64,000 nucleotides of DNA from Psychrobacter celer (GTDB lineage: Bacteria > Pseudomonadota > Gammaproteobacteria > Pseudomonadales > Moraxellaceae). Below the pieces are notes generated by a model, which did not search any database, was not told the origin of the DNA, and worked only from the letters and a program-made list of their open reading frames with translations. This document shows positions 57,064-64,000 of the stretch, in pieces. Location: contig NZ_JABASU010000001.1 of assembly GCF_016107555.1 (NCBI RefSeq), positions 62,001 to 126,000 on the forward strand, read 5' to 3'. Position 1 is the first letter of the stretch, and every line of letters begins with the position of its first letter. A program made the translations under genes and the position numbers.

Positions 57064-58054
57064 TGCAGGTATTTTGGCACTAACAGGGAAGGCAAAAGCA
57101 AATATAAAGGTGCTGGTGGTGGCCGAAGACCATCATCAGCGCATGGCGTTTTCAGACACAGTTCGTAGCTGCGGTTTTGCGCTGATAGACTGTGTGTCGC
57201 GTGCGCAATTACAAAAAAAAACCGCACTTTTTGAGGCCGAAATAGACATTTGGCTGATCGATAGCGACTATGATGATGATATGGCGACGGTAACGGCTGC
57301 CTCCAAACCTGCCGCCGTGCTGGTGGGATTTAGTCAAGCCCCTTATCTCAATGAAGCGCAGCTGTATGCTAAATGGCAGCGTCAGCTAAAGCGTAAGCTG
57401 GCGCAGATGCTGGCACTGCCCGTGTTGGTGCATACGCCTGTCTATAAAAGCGATGATACTGATAACGACTGGCATTATGTGGTGTTTTTGGGTGCCTCTA
57501 TGGGCGGGCCGAGCGCGGTAAAAGAGTTTTTGGATAACTTATCGCCCACGCTACCGATTTGTATTTTACTCGCGCATCATTTTAACCAAACCATGATTGG
57601 TACGCTGCCCCGTATTTTAAATCGCCACAACGAGTGGCGCTGTCAGGTCATCACCTCATCGCAGCGTCTGCGAGCTGGTCAATGTCTGATAGCCCCTATA
57701 GACAAGCAGATAGTCTGTGACTCTACTGGGCGGGTGATACTGCTAGAGCAGCCTTGGGATGGTGAATACAAACCAGCTATTGGCCAGATTTTAAAAAACA
57801 CCAGCGATGTGTACGGCAGTGAGCTTATCAACATCATATTTTCAGGTATGGGTGATGATGGCTCGCAATACTTGGATCTTATTCAAGATAATGACAGCCA
57901 ATTATGGGCACAAGAGCCAAACTTGAGTGCTTGTCCGAGCCAACCACAAGCCATCATTGATTCAGGTTATTGTGATTTTGTCGGCAGCCCTGTTCAATTG
58001 GCACAAAAACTTACCGACTATATTGGTGAAAAGGCGACGGCCTCTTTGCGTTAA
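57053..58054 (+). CDS. chpB: ChpB-like CheB methylesterase
   Basis: A 333-residue protein whose start overlaps the end of chpA by 11 bases, so translation is probably coupled. The CheB catalytic triad is readable: Ser in LGASMGGPSA near 148, His in ILLAHHFNQT near 175, and Asp in IFSGMGDDGSQ near 268. The N-terminal 100 residues resemble a receiver domain (IKVLVVAEDHHQRM; DIWLIDSDYDDD), but the canonical acidic pair and TxxP/K residues are poorly preserved. In Pseudomonas, ChpB removes methyl groups from PilJ. The assignment follows from triad and position. Confidence 0.9.
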   Translation: MKDNAGILALTGKAKANIKVLVVAEDHHQRMAFSDTVRSCGFALIDCVSRAQLQKKTALFEAEIDIWLIDSDYDDDMATVTAASKPAAVLVGFSQAPYLNEAQLYAKWQRQLKRKLAQMLALPVLVHTPVYKSDDTDNDWHYVVFLGASMGGPSAVKEFLDNLSPTLPICILLAHHFNQTMIGTLPRILNRHNEWRCQVITSSQRLRAGQCLIAPIDKQIVCDSTGRVILLEQPWDGEYKPAIGQILKNTSDVYGSELINIIFSGMGDDGSQYLDLIQDNDSQLWAQEPNLSACPSQPQAIIDSGYCDFVGSPVQLAQKLTDYIGEKATASLR

Positions 58055-58071
58055 CTTACTGTGAGCGATGT

Positions 58072-58578
58072 ATGAAACAAATTTTACGACACTCGTTTGA
58101 AGCAGTCAGCTTACTGACCACAAACCACGGTATGCTGGATGTCACTTTTATTCCCGCTTTTAATCAGCCTGATTGGATTATTCCAAGCGGTCTGATTTTG
58201 AGCATTGAAGACACGCATGAGCGCGCCTCCAGCTATCATTGGCAGCAGCAAGTATTGCCTGTGTTTGATCTGCTCACGCAAGAACAAACGCCTGATAAGA
58301 TGATTATACTAGAAGGTAACACCATAGAGCACCGCATGGCGCTCCAGACGTCAGGTCAATTGTATCAGCGCCAAGTGGGTATCTCTGATGTGAAAGATAC
58401 AGATAGGCAGGCGTATTTTGCCGACTCTGACAGCACGGATAAAATTACCGCTGAGGGACGCTTTACGGCAGAGGGTATGCTATCCTACCTTTTTCAAACG
58501 GTGATGATTGAGGACACCGTTTATGTGGTGCCTGATTTAGAAAAAATCGCGCATCAGTTGGTTGAGATGGACAGCTAG
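58072..58578 (+). CDS. ChpC-like second CheW protein (degenerate)
   Basis: A 168-residue protein in the position of chpC, 17 bases after chpB. It has a CheW-like feel: VLPVFDLLTQEQ near 60 and LSYLFQTVMIEDTVYVVPDL near 141-160 fit the start and end of a CheW domain, but the typical hydrophobic-Gly pattern in the centre is weak. The GMLDVTFIPA start is also plausible. It is probably a second coupling protein that brings other receptors to ChpA, as ChpC does in Pseudomonas. The order pilGHIJK-chpABC supports the guess, not sequence alone. Confidence 0.6.
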   Translation: MKQILRHSFEAVSLLTTNHGMLDVTFIPAFNQPDWIIPSGLILSIEDTHERASSYHWQQQVLPVFDLLTQEQTPDKMIILEGNTIEHRMALQTSGQLYQRQVGISDVKDTDRQAYFADSDSTDKITAEGRFTAEGMLSYLFQTVMIEDTVYVVPDLEKIAHQLVEMDS

Positions 58579-58699
58579 CGTTCGGTTGGTATCGTTAATC
58601 TGTTTTAGAATAGATACAAACCTACGGCTATTCATTTTCCTTGTGTGCATTGCCAACCAATCACTGCCATAAATAGCGATAAGGATAATAGAGCAGCTC

Positions 58700-59227
58700 A
58701 TGAATAACACACAGTCAAATATGTCCAAGTGGTCAGTCACTAGTCGCGTGTTTCATTGGATTAGTGCGGTTTTGTTGCTAATCACTTGGATTCTGATATT
58801 GTTATACGAAAACCTCGATAGCAATCTTTATATCGGCTTGCATAAGGCGTTTGGGGTCAGTTTATTGTTTTGGATGATCGCGCGGGTGATTAACCGTGTT
58901 TTTACCAAAGCGCCGCCAGCACTGCCCATGCCAGCTTGGCAGTTGTGGGTCTCTAAACTGTCGCACTTTGCCTTGTATGCCACATTGATCGCGATGCCGT
59001 TGGCGGGTTTGTTGATGTCTGTATATGGTGGCAGACCGGTAGATATTTTTGGTTTGTTTCAGATTCCAGTATTTGTCACACCAGATAGAAGCTTGGCGCG
59101 TTTTTTTAATGACATGCATACCGATATCATTTGGCCGATGATTATCGGCTTTACATTGCTACATATCGCTGCAGCGTTGTATCATCAGTTTGTCAAAAAA
59201 GACAACCTGCTCGCTCGTATGAAATAA
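58700..59227 (+). CDS. Cytochrome b561-type diheme membrane protein
   Basis: A 175-residue four-helix membrane cytochrome of the b561/CybB family, which carries electrons with two b-type haems. VTSRVFHWISAVLLLITWIL near 12-31, IGLHKAFGVSLLFWMIARV near 45-63, LSHFALYATLIAMPLAGLLM near 89-108 and the last helix FNDMHTDIIWPMIIGFTLLH near 137-156 carry His residues at the expected haem positions. A positive C-terminal tail (LLARMK) is cytoplasmic. It is a single gene at the end of the chemotaxis cluster on the same strand. A terminator shared with minE lies downstream. Confidence 0.92.
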   Translation: MNNTQSNMSKWSVTSRVFHWISAVLLLITWILILLYENLDSNLYIGLHKAFGVSLLFWMIARVINRVFTKAPPALPMPAWQLWVSKLSHFALYATLIAMPLAGLLMSVYGGRPVDIFGLFQIPVFVTPDRSLARFFNDMHTDIIWPMIIGFTLLHIAAALYHQFVKKDNLLARMK

Positions 59228-59360
59228 GCGCACTGAGTATCGATATTAAGCGTATGCGGCGTAGGCGATGGACTGACACATCGAGGTATAATAGAAGCCC
59301 GTCTCATATGAGTAATGTTCATATCACTTGCTAAAAGTCACCCATCAGATTGCCACATAG

Positions 59361-59391
59361 AAAAGCCCTAAGTAAGATGCTTAGGGCTTTT
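59361..59391. terminator. Bidirectional terminator between cytb561 and minE
   Basis: Perfect 12-base stem AAAAGCCCTAAG/CTTAGGGCTTTT with a 7-base loop. A and T runs on both sides allow it to end both convergent transcripts. Confidence 0.92.
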
Positions 59392-59438
59392 TCGTATGCG
59401 TCACAAAATCGCTGATAAGAGGCGCTGTACTGCCAGAC

Positions 59439-59729
59439 TTATCTTTTGTGCTCAGGCAAATTGATGTTCATTTCTAAGACGTCTAAGCTGTCTTCGGAGC
59501 GATGATTGATATTGACATCATCAATCTGTACACCATTGACGTATTTATTGACCACCTCTAGTATTTCACGCTTCATTTTTTCGATGCGATCGGCGGTGAG
59601 ACGACTGTTTAGGCGGTTTTCGCTTGCAACGATGACCTTAAGACGCTCAGTGGCTAGGTTGGCGCTACCAGCACTACTGCTGTCATCAGTACCAAATAGG
59701 CTACTCCAAAATCCTTTTTTCTTACTCAT
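59439..59729 (-). CDS. minE: MinE, cell-division topological specificity factor
   Basis: A 96-residue protein that drives the pole-to-pole oscillation of MinCD so that division occurs at midcell. [20 protein letters not shown] near 26-45 is the anti-MinCD region, and the C-terminal dimerisation part ([15 protein letters not shown], then [10 protein letters not shown]) is also normal. It starts two bases after the minD stop, with GGAG 6 bases upstream. Confidence 0.97.
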   Translation of the reverse strand: MSKKKGFWSSLFGTDDSSSAGSANLATERLKVIVASENRLNSRLTADRIEKMKREILEVVNKYVNGVQIDDVNINHRSEDSLDVLEMNINLPEHKR

Positions 59730-59731
59730 TA

Positions 59732-60544
59732 TTAACTCCCAAACCAGCGCTGTAGTAGACTCTTTTTCTTCACATCGATATGACGCAGCGGACGCTCTTC
59801 ACCCAAAAAGCGGGCAACGATGTCATCATAACATTGACCAGCAACCGAATCGCCATAATGAATCACAGGCTCACCATGGTTAGAGGCTTCTAAGACGGAG
59901 TGGCTTTCTGGCACTACACCGAGCAATGGCACTTTTAAAATATCATTAGAGATGGTGTCAATGTCCATCATCTCATTTGCTGCTGCACGTTCAGGATTGT
60001 AGCGCGTGATGACCAAATGCTCACGGACGGAGCCTTGGTTTTCTGCAACTTTTTTTGTTTGGCTTTGCAAAATACCAATAATGCGATCTGAGTCACGAAC
60101 CGAGGAAATCTCAGGGTTAGTGACGATGATGGCTTCATCAGCATGATACATGGCCAGCTGCGCGCCGCGTTCGATACCAGCAGGCGAGTCGCAGATGATA
60201 TAGTCAAACTGCTTAGACAGCTCAGACATGACCTCGCTCACGCCCTCATCTGTCAGAGCGTCTTTATCACGCGTTTGACTGGCAGGAAGGATATACAAGT
60301 TTTCAAGCTGTTTGTCTTTGACAAGCGCTTGCGACAAACGGGCATTGCCGTTGATCACATCGACAAAGTCGTACACGATTCGATTTTCGCAACCCATGAT
60401 TAAGTCTAGATTACGTAGACCCACATCAAAATCGATAACGACCGTCTTATAACCACGCAATGCTAAACCGGCGGCAAAAGAGGCACTTGTCGTGGTTTTG
60501 CCCACGCCGCCTTTACCTGAAGTGATGACAACTATCTTCGCCAC
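59732..60544 (-). CDS. minD: MinD, septum-site ATPase
   Basis: A 270-residue membrane-associated ATPase of the ParA/MinD class. It has the deviant Walker [21 protein letters not shown], switch regions [14 protein letters not shown] and [12 protein letters not shown], and a C-terminal amphipathic helix ([11 protein letters not shown]) that binds membrane. Translation begins with GTG; AGGAG lies 9 bases upstream. It is separated from minC by 523 bases, unlike the tight minCDE order of most relatives. Confidence 0.97.
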   Translation of the reverse strand: MAKIVVITSGKGGVGKTTTSASFAAGLALRGYKTVVIDFDVGLRNLDLIMGCENRIVYDFVDVINGNARLSQALVKDKQLENLYILPASQTRDKDALTDEGVSEVMSELSKQFDYIICDSPAGIERGAQLAMYHADEAIIVTNPEISSVRDSDRIIGILQSQTKKVAENQGSVREHLVITRYNPERAAANEMMDIDTISNDILKVPLLGVVPESHSVLEASNHGEPVIHYGDSVAGQCYDDIVARFLGEERPLRHIDVKKKSLLQRWFGS

Positions 60545-61067
60545 AATGGCACACTCCTATGAATCAATGGGATATCTATTATAAAAAATAGCGCACGCTT
60601 ATATCGTTCACTGTAAATATAAGCACTACCTGCGAAAGTAGCCTAGCATAAATAAACAAAAATTTATAGCAGGTCTATACGGCAGTAAACAATCTGTATC
60701 AGTCGCCCTGCACACCATCAGATGCCAGTGTATTTATATCTAAACGACGATACCGAGTTCAATACCAACATCAATACTAGTATGACTCGTGCTATGGCAC
60801 CTCTCTATAGCCTATAGACCGGCGTAACATAAACGCCTTAACAGATGATATAACGAGCGCTGATGAATAGGGTAAATAGTGGCAGAGCCAGCAATTCATC
60901 ATAGAGCAGTTTTGTTAAATAAACTTACAGTACTATTAAAGCGGTCATTATCTATAGCGAGACTGCCAATATCGTAGCATTATTTGTCGCCAGCCATGTT
61001 TTTATTTGCGCAGACGTTTACAAGCCAGAGCTGCTGGTATTGCGGCTGGCACTTTTGTCTACGAGCG
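60545..61067 (-). other. 523-base spacer between minD and minC
   Basis: No gene is seen; no frame of note exists in it. It is AT-rich and may hold a separate promoter for minDE. No terminator, repeat or tRNA is evident, apart from a short near-palindrome CTATAGCCTATAG. Confidence 0.6.
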
Positions 61068-61904
61068 CTATACATCATCCATGACTGTAAATACTAAACC
61101 TTCTCCTTCGACAAACCGCACTTGTACTGATTTGTCGATCACGTGCTCAGGTAGGTTGTCGCGCAGGCAGTAAGTGCCAGCGACCGATACCAATGAGGGG
61201 TTAAAGACTTGACAGAAGATACGCGCGTCTTTGTCGCCGGTGGCACCTGCTACCAGACGGCCTTGCGCACGACCATATACGTGTAGGCTGTTGTCAGTGA
61301 TGGCTTCAGCGCCGCTATTGACGCTATTGGTCAAAATCAAATCGCCGCCCACATGATTGAGGCTTTGGCCTGAGCGTAGCATTTGGTCATAAATAAGGCT
61401 GGTGATTTGCTCAGCGCTGACCAATGTCTCAGCGGCAACATCAGCGAGCGTTGTCTCAGTGGTAGCGGTGCTATCTGTCGCGGCGTTGTCTTCTGGACTG
61501 CTGGCCGCGCTTGATTCAGCAGGTTGGTCTGCGATGACTTGCTGACGCTGGGTCGCTGGTTTTTTGGTCGGTAAGATGCGCTCAATACGCTTGCCATCAG
61601 CAGGAAAAATGGCCAAACGCAGCTCACGCGCCTGTGCATCCAGCAAACCTGTGACGACACCGATGGGCTGTAGTCCCCACGACCATAGCAGCTCTACCAA
61701 AGCAGAGAGATCCTGCTCGACCTCGCTATCGATAAGGACTGGGATATTGCTCGATTTACCGCTGAGTGTGGCTGCAAGCTGAGCTTCGATAGCACTGAGC
61801 TCATCTGTGCCAAACTGCAAACGCGAAAAGGTCAGCATCTTGCCATAAAACGCCAACGCTGGTGCGGCGCTTGCGCCTTGGGTGCCATTATCTAAAACTG
61901 TCAT
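61068..61904 (-). CDS. minC: MinC, division inhibitor
   Basis: A 278-residue inhibitor of FtsZ assembly. The N-terminal FtsZ-interacting domain covers about 1-110 (ALAFYGKMLTFSRLQFGTDE; LRLAIFPADGKRIER). A long Ala/Thr/Ser/Gln-rich linker follows (about 115-170), and then the beta-helical C-terminal domain with MLRSGQSLNHVGGDLILTNS, VNSGAEAITDNSLHVYGRAQ and GRLVAGATGDKDARIFCQVF. The linker is longer than the short linker of E. coli MinC. It is on the same strand as minD and minE, upstream of them. The upstream GAGGATT is a good ribosome site. Confidence 0.95.
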   Translation of the reverse strand: MTVLDNGTQGASAAPALAFYGKMLTFSRLQFGTDELSAIEAQLAATLSGKSSNIPVLIDSEVEQDLSALVELLWSWGLQPIGVVTGLLDAQARELRLAIFPADGKRIERILPTKKPATQRQQVIADQPAESSAASSPEDNAATDSTATTETTLADVAAETLVSAEQITSLIYDQMLRSGQSLNHVGGDLILTNSVNSGAEAITDNSLHVYGRAQGRLVAGATGDKDARIFCQVFNPSLVSVAGTYCLRDNLPEHVIDKSVQVRFVEGEGLVFTVMDDV

Positions 61905-62039
61905 ATATCAATCCTCAAGAGATAATCTTGTCGCTGTCTTTACCGTACTATGTATTGTCATATCATACGCTGTATGACTCAGTGATGCTGTGTGATACCA
62001 GTCTTTATCTGGCATTGGGTTGATGGTCAAATGTATCGC

Positions 62040-63137
62040 TCAAAGGTTGAGCATGTCTTGATGTTTCCACTGCTGGACTTTTACCTGTGCTTCAAACTCC
62101 GTCAAACTGTCGTCGATAATACTAGAGACTAAAGCGTCCAGTGCGCTGTTGTCGGTGTCTATTTGCGCAATACCACTGGCAATGGCCACCATCAACTCAT
62201 CTAAGCGTTCAGGGTCTAGCAGACGTTTATTGAGAGCGTACACGACGTTTTCCCCAATATTGTGCCCGACATGCTGTAGCTGCGACTCAATCAGGCTGCC
62301 AGCGATGGGTATCATGCGCAGATAACGACGCAGCTCAGGCGTATTGGCCAAGCCTTCTTCGATAGCGCCGCCCATCTCACGGGCGAGTATGCTGCCGCCG
62401 CCTGAGGCTGCAGTCAGTGCCTGTAGTTTGGGCACCAGCTCTGTGCGCAGGACGGAGAGTACCGCAGCTTCTATCTCACGACGATTGCGCGCTATCGTGG
62501 ACTCGATAAAGGATTTGTGTGTTTCAGGATTGGTCAGCTGCTGCCGAAAGTTTTGGATGGTGGTCAGTATCACGCGATCAGACAGCTCTTCTAATAAGAG
62601 GTCAATATAAAACTTGATACGATTGATCCAAGGCTGCGGCAGTACTTGATAGCCAAGCTGATACAGACGGCGGCCAATGATGACAGCACGAAACAAGCGC
62701 AGCGCGCGCAGCTGCGGAAAACAGCCAAGCACTTCATACCAATGCACAAAAGGAAAAAAGAACCAGCGATAATATACGTTGTCTTTTATTGCAAGTGCCC
62801 AGCGTAGCAACAGCTCTGCGATCAAAAATATCGTAAAAAACCCACCAGCGGTACGCAAGGGGTCGTGTAAGGTGTTTTGATACCAAAGCAGCGCCTCACT
62901 GATGCGCAGCCACTCTGCGACATGACTGCTAAAATTGCTCATCAAAATCGCATCGATACTGATCAACAACAGATCAATACTGATGGCCACGATCATCACA
63001 ATGTCATAAGCCAGCTTTGCGCGGTTTGGCTTTGGCCGATTGGGGCGACTGGGCGGCGGATGATCAGGTAGCCGAGTCGACTGATTGGGCACAGAGGCTG
63101 TGTTCAGCTGCGAGCTAGGAGTAGATGAGGCGGGCAC
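62040..63137 (-). CDS. Unknown membrane protein with voltage-sensor-like module
   Basis: A 365-residue protein. A polar Pro/Ser-rich N-terminus (1-40) is followed by four hydrophobic segments that resemble a voltage-sensing S1-S4 unit: S1 at about 42-66; S2 with FFTIFLIAELLLRWALAI at 100-117, which has the E-x-x-x-R pattern; S3 at about 122-141 (FFFPFVHWYEVLGCFPQL); and S4 starting at 143 with LRALRLFRAVIIGRR (Arg144, 147, 150, 156, 157). No pore helix or selectivity filter follows. The remaining 200 residues are helical and cytosolic. It is not a recognised family to me. It lies upstream of minC on the same strand. Confidence 0.6.
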   Translation of the reverse strand: MPASSTPSSQLNTASVPNQSTRLPDHPPPSRPNRPKPNRAKLAYDIVMIVAISIDLLLISIDAILMSNFSSHVAEWLRISEALLWYQNTLHDPLRTAGGFFTIFLIAELLLRWALAIKDNVYYRWFFFPFVHWYEVLGCFPQLRALRLFRAVIIGRRLYQLGYQVLPQPWINRIKFYIDLLLEELSDRVILTTIQNFRQQLTNPETHKSFIESTIARNRREIEAAVLSVLRTELVPKLQALTAASGGGSILAREMGGAIEEGLANTPELRRYLRMIPIAGSLIESQLQHVGHNIGENVVYALNKRLLDPERLDELMVAIASGIAQIDTDNSALDALVSSIIDDSLTEFEAQVKVQQWKHQDMLNL

Positions 63138-63447
63138 AGTCAGACCTTATTAATGATGAAATGATAAACGGTACAAAGCATAGGTGAGATAGACGGTGTA
63201 CGATACATACATCCTCACCATCAGCGGATCATGACTCACATTATCAATGAATAGGACTAAAAAACAACCCATCTTTTATGATATCGGTCGCTTGCAATAA
63301 AAACGATACGTGAATGCCGATAGCGTGGCTCGCCGCGCAAGACCAGCCACCAGTGATTTGGCTGCTATTTAGCCCTCATGCAGCATTCAAGTATTATGAA
63401 GTACTCAAGTATTATGAAGTACTCAAGTATTATGAAGTACTCAAGTA
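63138..63447. other. Spacer with an 18-base tandem repeat
   Basis: 310 bases between two same-strand genes. It contains most of the four-copy 18-base array (63386-63457). A plus-strand frame reading KYYEVL repeats is a by-product of the array. No gene is seen. Confidence 0.65.
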
Positions 63448-63457
63448 TTATGAAGTA
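63386..63457. repeat. Four tandem copies of an 18-base unit
   Basis: Unit CTCAAGTATTATGAAGTA, four copies with one base change in the first copy. The stop codon of the acyltransferase gene (63448-63450, minus strand) lies inside the copy nearest the gene. Confidence 0.92.
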
Positions 63458-64000
63458 TGGTCAGCGGCAGGGTTGTGCTCAAAATCTGCTAACATGTCGC
63501 TGATGCGCTGATCTTTGTCGCGCCAAACTTGCTCAATCCACGCAAACATTTGTGCTTTTACTTGCTCATCGTTTTCGTAGCCGCCGCGTTTAATCCCAGC
63601 AAACAGCTCAGCTGGGATGTCTAGGTATCTGACGTCAACGCCTAAGCGTTTGATATTGCCTTTCCACAGATCGCTGTAGGTAGGGACGCCATCAGGATAC
63701 ACGATGGTCATATCCAGCAGGCCATCCATCTCACTGCCCAGTGCATTGATGGCTAAAGAGAGTCCGCCTGCGCGTGGTTTGAGCAAATGTGTATAAGGAG
63801 ATTTTTGCTGTTCGTGTTTGGCTTGGGTAAAGCGCGTGCCCTCTAGGTAATTTAACAACGTGAAGGGCTTGTCTTTTAACAACGCGCAGGCACGTTTGGC
63901 TTCCTCGATATCTTGGCCTTTTAGGGCGGGGTTTTTTGCCACTGCTTCTTTTGAATGTCGGCGCATCATTGGGAAGTCTAAAAAGTAAAACGCCTGACCC
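63448..64000 (-). CDS. Acyltransferase (YihG/PlsC-like), N-terminus outside the window
   Basis: Only the last 184 codons or so are present; the frame runs off the window edge. It resembles the 1-acyl-glycerol-3-phosphate acyltransferase-like YihG family. FYFLDFPMMRRHSKE, NYLEGTRFTQAKHEQQ (with the EGTR motif that binds the phosphate) and LLKPRAGGLSLAINAL are typical. The catalytic HX4D block would lie beyond the edge. The C-terminal region (DVRYLDIPAEL; IEQVWRDKDQR) is also usual. The stop codon lies in the 18-base repeat. Confidence 0.85.
   Translation of the reverse strand, partial: GQAFYFLDFPMMRRHSKEAVAKNPALKGQDIEEAKRACALLKDKPFTLLNYLEGTRFTQAKHEQQKSPYTHLLKPRAGGLSLAINALGSEMDGLLDMTIVYPDGVPTYSDLWKGNIKRLGVDVRYLDIPAELFAGIKRGGYENDEQVKAQMFAWIEQVWRDKDQRISDMLADFEHNPAADHTS

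Noticed and set aside
58597..58660. Possible fourth family A element between chpC and the cytochrome gene
   Set aside because: Only a short stretch near ATTTTCCTTGTGTGC resembles the core; no terminal repeats are found.
60545..61067. A hidden small gene or tRNA between minD and minC
   Set aside because: No frame of useful length with a ribosome site and no cloverleaf-like sequence was seen.
63386..63457. CRISPR array
   Set aside because: The units are contiguous with no spacers and no cas genes are nearby.
63314..63511. Plus-strand frame reading repeated KYYEVL
   Set aside because: Produced by the 18-base tandem repeat; 18 is a multiple of three, so no stops arise.

Overview
The window is chromosomal DNA of a Gram-negative gammaproteobacterium, most likely a Psychrobacter or close Moraxellaceae relative. 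The evidence is a pilGHIJK-chpA-type twitching/chemotaxis cluster, a split ccmABCDE block, MinCDE, a NhaA antiporter, many lipoproteins with clear lipoboxes, moderate GC, and AT-rich spacers with short repeats. There is no phage, plasmid, CRISPR array, rRNA or tRNA that I can see. The organism call is inferred from gene content, not from a marker gene.

Layout. 0-10 kb: an FNT-family channel, valyl-tRNA synthetase, a lipoprotein, a YbaN-like membrane protein, a cold-shock gene with a clear sigma-70 promoter and long leader, a YeiH-type exporter divergent from a LysR regulator, and two tandem UspA paralogues. 10-19 kb: an M16C (PreP-like) peptidase, two Nudix hydrolases, an MpaB/rubber-oxygenase-like protein, a DUF2799 lipoprotein and NhaA. 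19-32 kb: two TSUP transporters (the first behind a structured, terminator-bearing leader), a dicarboxylate/amino-acid symporter, a long FadE-type acyl-CoA dehydrogenase, RadC, CoaBC with a histidine-rich insertion, DUF2905, a class II-type deacetylase, a YbjN-like protein and an unrecognised 376-residue protein. 32-36 kb: ccmA-ccmE, with a miniature inverted-repeat element between ccmD and ccmE. 36-45 kb: an aldo/keto reductase whose stop codon lies in a second type of miniature element, the metNIQ importer, an OmpR-type two-component system whose kinase has a very large insertion in its ATPase domain, and an orphan lipoprotein efflux adaptor. 46-58.6 kb: the Pil-Chp signalling cluster (pilG, pilH, pilI, pilJ, pilK, chpA, chpB-like, chpC-like). 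58.7-64 kb: cytochrome b561, minE-minD and a separated minC, a protein with a voltage-sensor-like membrane module, and the truncated end of an acyltransferase.

How the genes work together. The Pil-Chp genes form one colinear signalling pathway (receptor PilJ, coupling protein PilI, methyltransferase PilK, methylesterase ChpB, hybrid kinase ChpA, response regulators PilG and PilH) that in relatives controls type IV pilus extension and retraction and cAMP. Here the receptor has almost no periplasmic part, so what it senses is an open question. The ccm genes deliver haem for c-type cytochrome maturation, but the later ccmF-I genes are not in the window.

Two themes run across the window. Several otherwise ordinary proteins carry long, low-complexity, Ala/Asp/Thr/Ser/Gln-rich insertions or tails (sensor kinase, efflux adaptor, FadE, ChpA, MinC linker, FNT N-terminus). 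Many spacers carry short 12-18 bp tandem duplications and at least two families of miniature inverted-repeat elements.
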